In this document: positions 46,140 through 56,239 of the stretch, in pieces
Position numbering within the stretch: position 1 is the first letter of the stretch
Layout of the letters: every line of letters starts with the position of its first letter
From: Polytrichum commune
Taxonomy: Eukaryota > Streptophyta > Polytrichopsida > Polytrichales > Polytrichaceae
Direction of reading: 5' to 3'
Assembly: GCA_950295325.1 (NCBI GenBank)
Contig: OX485804.1
Coordinates: forward strand, 36,334,001-36,394,000
Length of the DNA: 60,000 bases
Notes under the pieces: model-generated
Database searches by the model: none
Seen by the model: only the letters and a program-made list of their open reading frames with translations
What the model was told of the DNA's origin: nothing
Program-made: the position numbers and the translations under genes

Positions 46140-47500
46140 ATAAGAGATGGGTCATAAGGTGTGTGTAGATATAGAGAGGGGGAGGGGGGATTCCAACTCT
46201 ACCTACCTACATTCTTCACCGTTGGATTAGTTTGGGAGTTGTTTCATTGAGTTCTGTAGTTGCGAATCATGAAGATTGGTGTTTCAAGTTATATAGTCGG
46301 AGTAGAGATGCAAAAGTTACCAAAGTTCAAGTTTGGTTAAGCTACAAGAGAGAGGTAATAAGGTGTTGTGTAGATATAGAGAGGGGGGGGTTCCAACTCT
46401 GCCTACATTCTTCACCGTTGGATTAGTTTGGGAGTTGTTTCATTGAGTTGTGTGGTTGCGAATCATGAAGATTGGTGTTTCAAGTTACATAGTCGGAGTA
46501 GAGATGCAAAAGTTACTAGCATTCAAAGTCGAGATGACGTTGTTCTTCGAAGTGTGTTCATTGTTGGAGCTTCTAGAGCGGCGTCTTTATATTGAGCACA
46601 TGAGGGCTGCCCGTTGGCTTAAAAGGACCAGATACACAAGTCGACAGCCTTTCATCCAATTTAGCAATTGCGAATGACAACGATTATTGTTCCATGTGTT
46701 CATAATCGAGGTGGGATTGAAATATTAACACAACAGTTACCGAAGTCCAAAATCGAGATTATCGTACTCTTTGAGTGTTCACATAGGTAATTTGTGGGCG
46801 ATTCCAACTCTAACTATATTCTTGACCATTGGGGTAGTTCATGAGTTGTTTCATTGAGTTTAGTGGTTGCGAATTGTGAAGATTGGTGTTTCAAGTTACA
46901 TAATTGGAGTAGAGATGCAAAAGTTACTAGAGTTCAAAGGCAATATGACGTTGTTCTTCGAAGTGTGTTTGTTGTTGAAGCTTCTAGAGTGGTGTCTCTA
47001 TATTGAGCACACGAGGGCCGCACGTTGGCTTAAACGGACGAGATACACAAGTCTAGTGGAATTCATAAATTGTCTTGTCCAATTTAGCAATTGTGAATCA
47101 CAAAGATTATTGTTCCATGTTTCATAATTGAAGTGGGATTGAAGTACAAATGCAATAGTTACCGAAGTCCAAAGTCGAGATTATCTTACTCTCCAAGTGT
47201 TCACGTAGGTCTTCCAGTTGTATTCGATGTTGGAGTTTTTAGTACGGTGTCTATATTTTGAGAGCAGAGGGCCACACGTTGGCCTAAAGAGTAGTCACAC
47301 AAAGTCCATTTGCATCAAATCTAAGGTTTGTGAATTGTATGTGGCCATGTGTCTAAGACATGTGACCTTGTTGTGGGTAAGTTCCAACTATGTATAAACT
47401 TATGGGCGTTAGATCAACTCGTGACTTGTTTCATCCACTTAGCAATTGCGAACCACAAAGATTCTCATTTCAAGTTCCTTAATTGAAGAAAATATGCAAA
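46140..47500 (+). repeat. Complex tandem array of family F
   Basis: TTCCAACTCT starts at 46,191, 46,391 and 46,802 (weaker at 47,381). Each is followed by TTCACCGTTGGATTAGTTTG, GAGTTGTTTCATTGAGTT, TGCGAATCATGAAGATTGG and GAGTAGAGATGCAAAAGTTA. The longer units add TTGTTCTTCGAAGTGTGTT, TATTGAGCAC and CGTTGGCTTAAA, repeated about 420 bp apart. The array is local, diverged and non-coding. Single family F units occur at 31.6 and 32.1 kb. Confidence 0.8.
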
Positions 47501-49084
47501 AGCAGAGACACTCTTATGCTTTCATGATTACAAAGGCTTTTCTAGTTGTGTTCACTATTGAACATAGAATGATGTTTGTATTATGAGCATGTGGTAAAAC
47601 CAAATGTAAGTAGATTTGGATTTTTTCTGCCAATATCATACTTCAAATCATAACAAGAATCATTATTGAATGTTTCCTTTTTCTTGGGTCAATTCTTCTC
47701 CAATTTATTCACAATCACAATTGTGTTGTTATGAATGCTAACATGTGTCCATTTTTTACTCATATAGTAATGGTAATGCTCATCTCGCTACTTTCTTTAT
47801 TGCTACCTTAGCCACATTGCATAATTGGATAAACATACATTGGTCTAATCACATTGTGGCACACATTAAGCCCTAAGCACCTAACAAGCCTTGTATGGAA
47901 TTCTCCATGCACAAAAATGCCTTTTTAAACTACATACTTTTGTACTCATATCCATTATGTAAAAAACGGTCTTATCCATAACCAACTTGTAAGTTCTTAT
48001 AGTACATGCTTCAAATTGATTGAAAATCTTAATAGCTTTATATATTTGGGTTAGAGTATATAGTTTGGGTGTCCTTGGATGCAAACACATGCTTAATATC
48101 ACATTAAAATTTGTATTTTTATGATTTTTTTACTTTACACATGACTATGAACAAAAATAGAGGACAAAACCCAAAAAATCAACCACACGAGGCTCAAACA
48201 CCTTAGAGCCGAGTCTAGGCAAGCCATGGGGCCGGTTTGGTTTGTTTTCTCCAAACACACTATACATGAAGTCTTTTGGTTATGGTATTGTCTTTTGGGA
48301 ACAAACTTTATGCAACTTGAGCACTCAAATGTGGTGTTGGCAAGCAACTTTTGCACCCTCAAAGCATTGTGGATGAGATTGCACGTGCAAGAAACATATG
48401 AGTCTTGGGCAATTGTCATATGTCACTGGAAACTTTGGAAGTGTATCACAATAGTAGATTGCATTGTTCTTTCACTAACGCATGGCGATTGCATGGCATT
48501 CATATGCTAATAGTGTAAGCCACATTTTTCAAGAGAACAAGTCAACCTCACATTACAAGTTTGCATTTTCATCATCACCTTTAATAATTAAAGGCTTTGC
48601 AATGCCTTTGTGTAACATTGGTGTATTTATTTAGAATTGTATGATTTGTATTGTCAAATGGGTATCAATTTTAATTTGGAATAAAAGTTGTTCATATGAA
48701 TATTTACGTATGCTATGGGAGGACAATGAAAATTGCCCATGCATGTTCACTTTTAGGAATCATTTCATGACAATATTAGTTAAATATCATGGTTCATGAT
48801 ATTACCCCATATAAACTCAAATGAAAAAAAAATCCAAGGGCAAAACAACCATTCAAAAGCGTTGGATTTCCAAGTTAAATCAAAGATGTATTATATAATG
48901 TAATCTCACTTATTTGCCTTCTTTGGAGTGAGCGTACAAAAGAAAGTTGTACACGGTGAAGTTAAAACTACATCCATATTATTGGAACTAGCAACATCAT
49001 CGTTGTTATTCGTCAAATATTTTAAGAAACATTTGACTACAAATTAAAATGTAGTTATTGATTCAACCCCTTGAGCGGGATTCA
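47501..49084. other. Intergenic DNA, no recognisable gene
   Basis: The antiparallel frames at 48,135-48,510 are each under 100 codons and have no recognisable domain. No element ends were found. Confidence 0.5.
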
Positions 49085-49825
49085 AAGATGGGTAATCTCG
49101 AGAACCTTTGGTATTTGCCATCCCAACCCATATGCAGATGAGCACTATATCTCCTCTCTTCACTTTATCGCTCCTCTTTGTATTCACAAACCTCTACCTA
49201 TTCCGTGACAACTACTACAATTGTAAAGAACATGTTTAGTTCAACTCTAATGTCGACATCTAGATCTTAAAATGCACGTTTATAGAACATGCCCAAAATT
49301 GGTGGTTGAAAGTTGAATAGTTGAGGACTTCATAGTTCATCGCAAAGCACACAAGCCACATGTAAGTTAGACAAGCAACTTATCTCCTCTTCACTTCGAC
49401 TCTCCTTTTTGTGTTCCTCAAACCTCCCACTATTCCAGCACAACTACTACGTTTGTGCACATCATATTCAATTCAACCCTATTGTTGACATCTAACTCTT
49501 GAAATGTATACATATATAAAATGCCCCAAAATGGTGGGTTATACTTTGATTGTTGAGCACTCAAGAGTTCATCACAAAAGGCATAAGCCATGTGCATATG
49601 AGCATATTGTCTCCTCCTCTTCACTTTAGCTCTCCTCTTTCTATCCCTACACCTCCACCTATTCCGCGAAAACTACTACAATTGTGAAGAATATGTACAG
49701 TTCAACCCTAGTGTCAAAATCTAACTTCTTAAATGTATGTGTATGGAACATGCCAAAAAACGGTGGTTGAAACTTGAATGGTTGAGCGCTTCAAAGATCA
49801 TCACAAAGTGCACAAGCCATCTCCA
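49085..49825. repeat. Three tandem units of about 230 bp
   Basis: ATCTCCTCTTCACTTTA-like, ACCTATTCCGCGACAACTAC-like, AGTTCAACCCTAGTGTCG-like and AACATGCCCAAAATTGGTGG-like blocks recur in order, with unit starts near 49,150, 49,384 and 49,610. Each ends in GTTCATCACAAAGCACACAAGCCA. Divergence is moderate. No frame is shared. Confidence 0.8.
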
Positions 49826-51236
49826 ACTTTAAGTCATCAATAAAATAAGAAGTTGGGGAAGTAGGTGTGACCTTTTTGTCACTTTAAAAGGTTCGTCAAT
49901 CCTTAGTGTTTGTACTCCATTGAAAGTGTGGAATGGGGTTTGAGCCGAATCATGATTGGTTGTGTTCTTGACTTTTATGGGGCGCGTCATTTCATTTGGC
50001 TTCATCGTTGAATGTATGCTACCTATTCACAATGGTCAAAATAAATCATGTAATTTGACCGATGGAAATTATTGGGTACTTAGTAAACCTAGACCTATGT
50101 ATGTGACTCTACCAATGCGTGTTTTGCTATCATATTGAATCATATTTATTGCTATTAATATGTGTTTGTTGCATCTACGTTGTCTTATTTGTGGAAGTAC
50201 ACATTTAGAGAGATGTTTCCATTACACGGCTTCTCAAAGTACGTACAATTAGGGTAGTTATCACTTGTTTCCAATTTTATTCCTCAAAATGATTTGGTTT
50301 GCAATTTCATGCATCTATGAAGCAAAGGATTTATCATATACAGTATTAAGGGAGGACAATTTGCGTCGCCGAAATTTACTTGATTCTTGAAATAGAAAAT
50401 TTCGAAAGGATTCACTAAATTACTCTCTTTTTAAGAAGGTTCTCGATCATTGCAACGTTGTTGGTGTTGAACCCTAAACATGTTAGTATGCAACTCGGAT
50501 ATGGATTAGACTCATGATGTTGCACAAAAAACTCTTAAAGCTTTACACTTCAATCAACATGGAAATGCATATCATTTCATTTTATTTTATTTTTGCAAAT
50601 TAGTGTTTACTAACCTCACCACAAATGTGAATCGATAAGAAATATAGGAATAAGCAACAAATTACACATTTACCTATGCATGATGAAGAATCCAAAGTTG
50701 GTTAGTTTCCATACCGGATAAATTCTCAAAGTTACATCTTTGGAAACATTTAGACAATATTGTATAATTAGATTTCATGTTAAACCAATGAAGTCAACAA
50801 GTTTATTTCATACAAAGTCCATGTTATAGACTTGCATCCTCCATCCTAAATATATAAAGACTTTGACATATTGTACATTCAATGTACTTTACTAGTGATG
50901 GCTAGCACCGGAGACTGGTTTGGTGACTATGTCATTCCAACAACAACAACAAATATTTAATAATAATAATAATAATAATAACACTTTGAAATTAGTACAA
51001 TGGAATTTCTTTTTTCAATACCATATGATTATCAATGATAGTTTAAGTCTTTTCTTGAGTATAAACCTCATGTGAAGACATTTCTAGGAGCACTCCTATG
51101 TTATTATTGTGTGTGTTAGTTTTAGTTACTAGTGTGATAGCTTTATTCTTCCACGCCAAAGCATATACTTCTTTGAGATGATACACCCACAAACTATAGG
51201 GGGTCAAGTTTCTATTATTTTGGATGGGTGACATGT
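49826..51236. other. Intergenic DNA with (AAT)n microsatellite
   Basis: (AAT)n lies at about 50,959-50,981. No gene or element ends were recognised. Confidence 0.5.
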
Positions 51237-51425
51237 ATGGTAGTTACAGATGAACTGGTTGAGTTTGAGAAACAACCATTTGAAGTTTAAGACATACCCA
51301 TCATTTTAGAGGAATCCATGAATATACCTCGATTTGATAAAGACAAGTTATAATATGTCAACATGTAACCAATTGGACTTGGAAACACTTGTAGGATCTC
51401 CATAGTTTTATGCCTGATATACTTC
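51237..51425 (+). repeat. Family G repeat, forward copy
   Basis: AACTGGTTGAGTTTGAGAAA, TGAAGTTTAAGACATACCC, TGTCAACATGTAACCAATTG and GTAGGATCTCCATAG correspond to the other family G copies, with small deletions. Confidence 0.7.
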
Positions 51426-52302
51426 CCAAATATTGAAACTCCTTTGGTAAGATGAATTCACATAAGTGCAAAGTCAATTTCATGATTTTACAAACCAATT
51501 TAGCAATAAGTTCTACCAATTTCATTGGATTCATGAACCAAGTTCACTATGTAGACAACCAATTTCAATACATGTTGGCACCCGTATTCACAACTTCACA
51601 AAATCAATTTCATGAATTGGGTGCAAGCATGCTAAAGCAGACAACCCTTGATCCTTGCGCAAGTTTTAGTGAAAGTTGTTTTGTACTATATACAAACTTT
51701 GAATTTTGTGGAAAAAAAATTCACAAACATTTTAAAATATATATTGATATGCAAAGCCAAGCATGTTGACAAAAAACAATCTCAACAAGGTATACATATT
51801 TTAGAAGATGGTGCAAGTGGTGTGCAAGTGGTGATATTGAAAAAAAAAGTTTATCATAATTTTGTCTAAGATAAGATAAAAATTACATTGAATTTATATT
51901 CTCTACAAAAAAAACATTTGATGATGACCTCAAGTTTATAATGCATTCAAGGAATTGGGAAACATATTCAAGTTCAAAATAGTTAAGGTCATGAATTTAC
52001 GTCCAAACCCATATCTAGCCATTTGCTTTTGAGCATTATGTTTCATGATGAGTTTTGAAAATCTTATCTTGGTATTCTACATTTGAGCACTTAACACAAC
52101 GATATAGGCCACCATGAGAAAACATTCAATGTAAACAAACATTTTGCTGCTACGTTTAGGCATTTGACCAAAAAAACTATAGTTTTAAGATACCAAAGCA
52201 ATTTTTTGGTCTACTTTACCATGCTTGCACCCACCTATATAAGCTATTTCACAAAGAGCAGTACATCGTGTTTAAGATTCTCCTAATCACTCCACACAAC
52301 TA
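51426..52302. other. Intergenic DNA, no recognisable gene
   Basis: Open frames at 51,452-51,869 (+) were read and have no recognisable domain. Confidence 0.45.
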
Positions 52303-52666
52303 CACTTAATATGATATTAAGTGTCATGTGGTGTTTTATGTCACTATGGTAACTTTGCGGATGACATTTCTTACGAATAAATGTCGTCATGGATGATGGA
52401 TGAGTTCATCCATTAGCCAAAACCCTACCTTCTCTTGTCAACAACATTTGATGTAATATTGTCATCGATGATTGAAATATGGATGAAAAATCACTTGGTA
52501 AGTGTCAGTAATTGCAATACTGTAAATCTATAATCCTACATAAGATTTTCAAGGAATGACGCATAATGTTGGGTTAACATTTGGCGTCAGTGACACTATA
52601 CCATGGTTTGCAATTGGTATTGAGCGAGACAAATAGAATTGATGACACTAAATATCATTTTTAGTG
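52303..52666. mobile_element. MITE of the TA-flanked CACTAAAT family, long subtype, 364 bp
   Basis: The left end CACTTAATATGATATTAAGT and the inverse right end CACTAAAAATGATATTTAGT have TA on both sides (52,301-52,302, 52,667-52,668). The interior aligns with 17,795-18,164 almost throughout (GGTAACTTT...ATGACA, AAATCTATAAT, GAGCGAGACAAATAG). Confidence 0.82.
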
Positions 52667-52877
52667 TAGCTCTACCAAAATTTCGATTGACCTTTCTTAT
52701 CCAACTGCACAACTAGACACCACACAATAAACACATTATGCACTTTGCTCATGTTGCCAACACTTTTCCCACAATCAAATTCACAACCACACTACACTCT
52801 CAATCCACAAGATTGTGCACTCCAACTACATTGGGTTTGTGTCGCTTGCTTCAATGTACAATGTTCAAAGACCAAAG

Positions 52878-53245
52878 GGCACCACGGGCCTTGGCTTGGT
52901 GGTTAGGGCTCATGGCCCCCAATGAGGAGGTTGTGGGTTCTATTCCCCATGCCGGCGTGGTGCTCACCACCTTAGTCCACCCAACTATGGTGGGGGGTCC
53001 TTGGACCTTGTTGTATGGGTACCTCAAAGCCCTTTGGGGGATACCATGTCCGGTATCTTCAAGGCACTAGTGGCTAGCTAGGAACTAGTATAGTGTGTCA
53101 CTATAGTGTCCATCCTCGAAAGGGGAGAGTAGTATTGTCCCAATGTCCCCTTGTCCAGTGGGCATCGGGTCATTGGCATTACGAACGGACACTTTATTCA
53201 CGCCGGCCCCTTGCTAAAAAGGGACCGGAGTTTCTCTTTCTTTCT
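52878..53245 (+). mobile_element. tRNA-derived SINE, 368 bp, with intact target duplications
   Basis: Perfect 14-bp direct repeats TTCAAAGACCAAAG flank it (52,864-52,877 and 53,246-53,259). The head has RNA polymerase III promoter elements: an A-box-like TGGCTTGGTGG at 52,892-52,902 and a B-box-like GGTTCTATTCC at 52,936-52,946, about 33 bases apart, as in tRNA-derived SINEs. The body is unrelated to tRNA, and the 3' end is a TTTCTTTC-rich tail. It has no coding capacity and would have been mobilised by a LINE in trans. The exact TSD suggests a fairly recent insertion. Frames read across it are not genes. Confidence 0.9.
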
Positions 53246-53259
53246 TTCAAAGACCAAAG

Positions 53260-54441
53260 AATAATCGGCATTGTTTGCTTCCTAATTTGAGGTATTGTAA
53301 TGAAACACATGAGAAAAATCGACATCAAGGCTAGAGGCTTCCATATTAACACAAAATAAAAAGGAACCAGTGAACAACAAGAAATCAAAGAATGCAAAAT
53401 GAGGAGGCAAGAAGTTGAGAATACAGAAGACCATCTAGAGTGCGAAAATATTTTTGAAATGGGTTTGGAAGATTCATGAAGTTGCTAGAAGTAAAGGTCC
53501 ACTATCATGAAATTGAGGTGTGCCACATGTCAAGTTAGTTTAGAAGAATCATGAACTAATTAAGAAGGTTAATGAAATTGGTAGAACATTATGATAGCAT
53601 TGGTTGGAAGGTTCATGAACTCGCTTAGAACCTTCATGAAATTGAGTTTGCACTTCTGTGAAGTTGTCTTACCAAAGGAGTATTAATGAATTTGGTGAGT
53701 TTGCATCAAGAAATACATAGACAATTAGGGTTGCTAGGGGCCACTTTTCTTTGGTTTTTGGAAAGAACTATGTAGTTGCATACATATCTACTACTTACTT
53801 TACCGTGACCGTGGTGTTGGCTTTACTATATTAGTTTTTGTCATGTCCCATTTCTCAACCATAACATTACTAAGCAATGTGTGTTTGTTCACGTGGGCCC
53901 CGAGAATATAACTATGGGATGCCGCAACTAATGCATATTTACTGCTGAATAATGTTGTGATTATTGTTACCACTACAACAATCTTGAGATCGCTAATGCA
54001 TGGAGGGGTGGTGATTTTTTCATGTAGTGGGAATTGTCTCCCCATTGTAAACAAAAGGTACCGCCTCATGTATAGTAGATTGATTATTGCAAGTTGCATA
54101 ATCGTCTTGTCTTGTATCATCGCTATTAAGGCAACATCCACTATTGGTTTTGGTATAATTGTGAAAGCATGGTACCAACTATCAATATCAACAATCAATA
54201 TCAACAATGATACCAAGGAACCTATCAATGGGTATCAAAAATTGTAAGACCGTGTAGATATTGATATATGGCGGGTATGTCGAGGTGAGCGAATTATTAT
54301 ATACCCAAGTTATTATTTGGGTCATGACCATTCTAAACCATAATGATTCTATGGTAATGTTTCTCATGTATGAAGATTTTTACATGGTATATAGAGCCCA
54401 ATGATATCGTAAACAAAAAAACACCATCAAATAGCCATACC

Positions 54442-54479
<38 letters not shown>

Positions 54480-56239
54480 CTTTCAATGCACCACCTTATT
54501 ATCTTTTTTTACACAATGCAAACATGTTATCATAATCCTCCAAGTATTTCCATCCACTGTCCTTATTTTACAATCCTTAAGGTCAAGACAAAGAGCTCAT
54601 GCAATCCCAAAAATTGCATATTTTTTGTTAACATGACTTATTGCATTTTATTAGGTATTCAAGCTCACTCGTGAGTCAATTAACACCATAGATTGGAAAG
54701 TTGATTAACCAAAACCTACACTCCATGGACTTGTTGGCCAATACAATCCTTACAAATCACAAGAGCCCAACAATGTTTACCAAAACCAAAGTACTTTGGC
54801 TATTGTGTATATGCTCATATATCGAGTTAACCATGTGTTTTTTAACTACTTCACAAAACACAAATTTAAAACACCTCACCTATTCTCCTTCAAAATTATA
54901 AAACTTTAAAGAGTGCTTCTTTGAAAGAATTGCCTCACTTGTGTCCATACAACCAACATTCTTGAAAACAAGGTTAGTTACATACACAAAGTGTCCACAT
55001 CATTCTTCCACTTTTCATTGAGGTAAAAAAAATGCATAGATAAAAATTTACCGCAAGAAAATAAGGAAAAATAAATGCATGGTAAGTATCTGAAGCAATA
55101 TATTACTCCAAGCTACATGCTACACAATGCTTACACATGAGTATCATGATACATGCGTTTTTGACCAAAAGTTTTACAACACCGCACATGTCAAGTAGAC
55201 ATGCAAGTAGCACTTACCCACGTTGTTGCACGAAATAGACTCAACAAGCTTAAAAGTGAAAAGATTTGTAAGCTTAGGTTAGGATACTTACCCACATTGT
55301 TGCTCACCCTAACCCTAAGCTTACGAATTGGATGTTTTAGGATATGGACAAATACCTCCATTATGTCCCTTAGGATGTGGCCTATGGCCATCACATTGTC
55401 ACCCATCAATCTTACTTTGAGAGTTTAGGATGTCATCATACATACATATGGCTTGATGGCCTAGAACCCAACCTTTTTATGTTTTTCCCAAGTACAAAGT
55501 ATCTTCATGACATGATACGCATCCATGAACATGTATTCATGCTCATTGAAGGCCGTGTATGTGCCTTTGAGGGAATCCTATGAGATTTCACAGTACAAGA
55601 CTATTTGGCTTTTATTCAAAGTTCCAACGTCATCTATCTATATATATAGCCAAATTTGATAAAATTATGTGTATATATATATGTGTGTGTGTAGAGAGAG
55701 ATACTTGTTTCATGTACACGTGGAAAATGGACATGTGAATACATGACAATGTATCAAAATGGATACAAAATGAGACTAGATGCTCCTTCTTCAATTAGAA
55801 GTGATCTCAAAATACTCCCAATCGTTTTTCAACTACCAGCATGAATTTTCATGAACAAAATTTGACTTCACATATTGGGTTGTACAAACAATACCCGGAA
55901 TGGCTCAATCACTTCTGACATAGACACGATCAAACTATGGCTAATTTCCCATGTTTTAAAAGTCCAATTAAAATCCCTGCCCACGTAAGACAAGTGACCA
56001 CACGAGGCACACATACATACGTACTTGCATCAACTTATACTTAGCTTGTATTGATAGATCACCTTTGACCCTTTTTTAAAGGGTCAAAAGTTTTGCATTT
56101 GACTTTCCATCTATTGCCAAAAAACCATGTGCAAAATTCCGAAACCAAATTTAAGAAAAGAAAAGAAAAATGAACCTCGTGGTTTCTTACCCTAACATGC
56201 GATGTTTGTTCACTACCTTCCTCTCATGTCCGCTTGGGC
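53260..56239. other. Intergenic DNA with one foldback arm and microsatellites
   Basis: CATAACATTACTAAGCAATG to ACTATGGGATGC at about 53,863-53,932 is a single arm of the family E foldback seen at 4201. (GA)n lies at 54,444-54,477 and (TA)n(TG)n(GA)n at about 55,670-55,700. The antiparallel frames near 53,800-54,250 contain no recognisable domain. I found no gene. Confidence 0.55.
54444..54477. repeat. (GA)n microsatellite
   Basis: About 17 uninterrupted GA units. Confidence 0.95.

Noticed and set aside
52738-53070. 110-codon plus-strand frame
   Set aside because: It spans the left flank and head of the SINE. The shared sequence is the pol III promoter region, not coding.
53800-54247. Long antiparallel frames on both strands
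   Set aside because: Complementary frames of similar length over one foldback arm, with no recognisable motif. Most likely chance.
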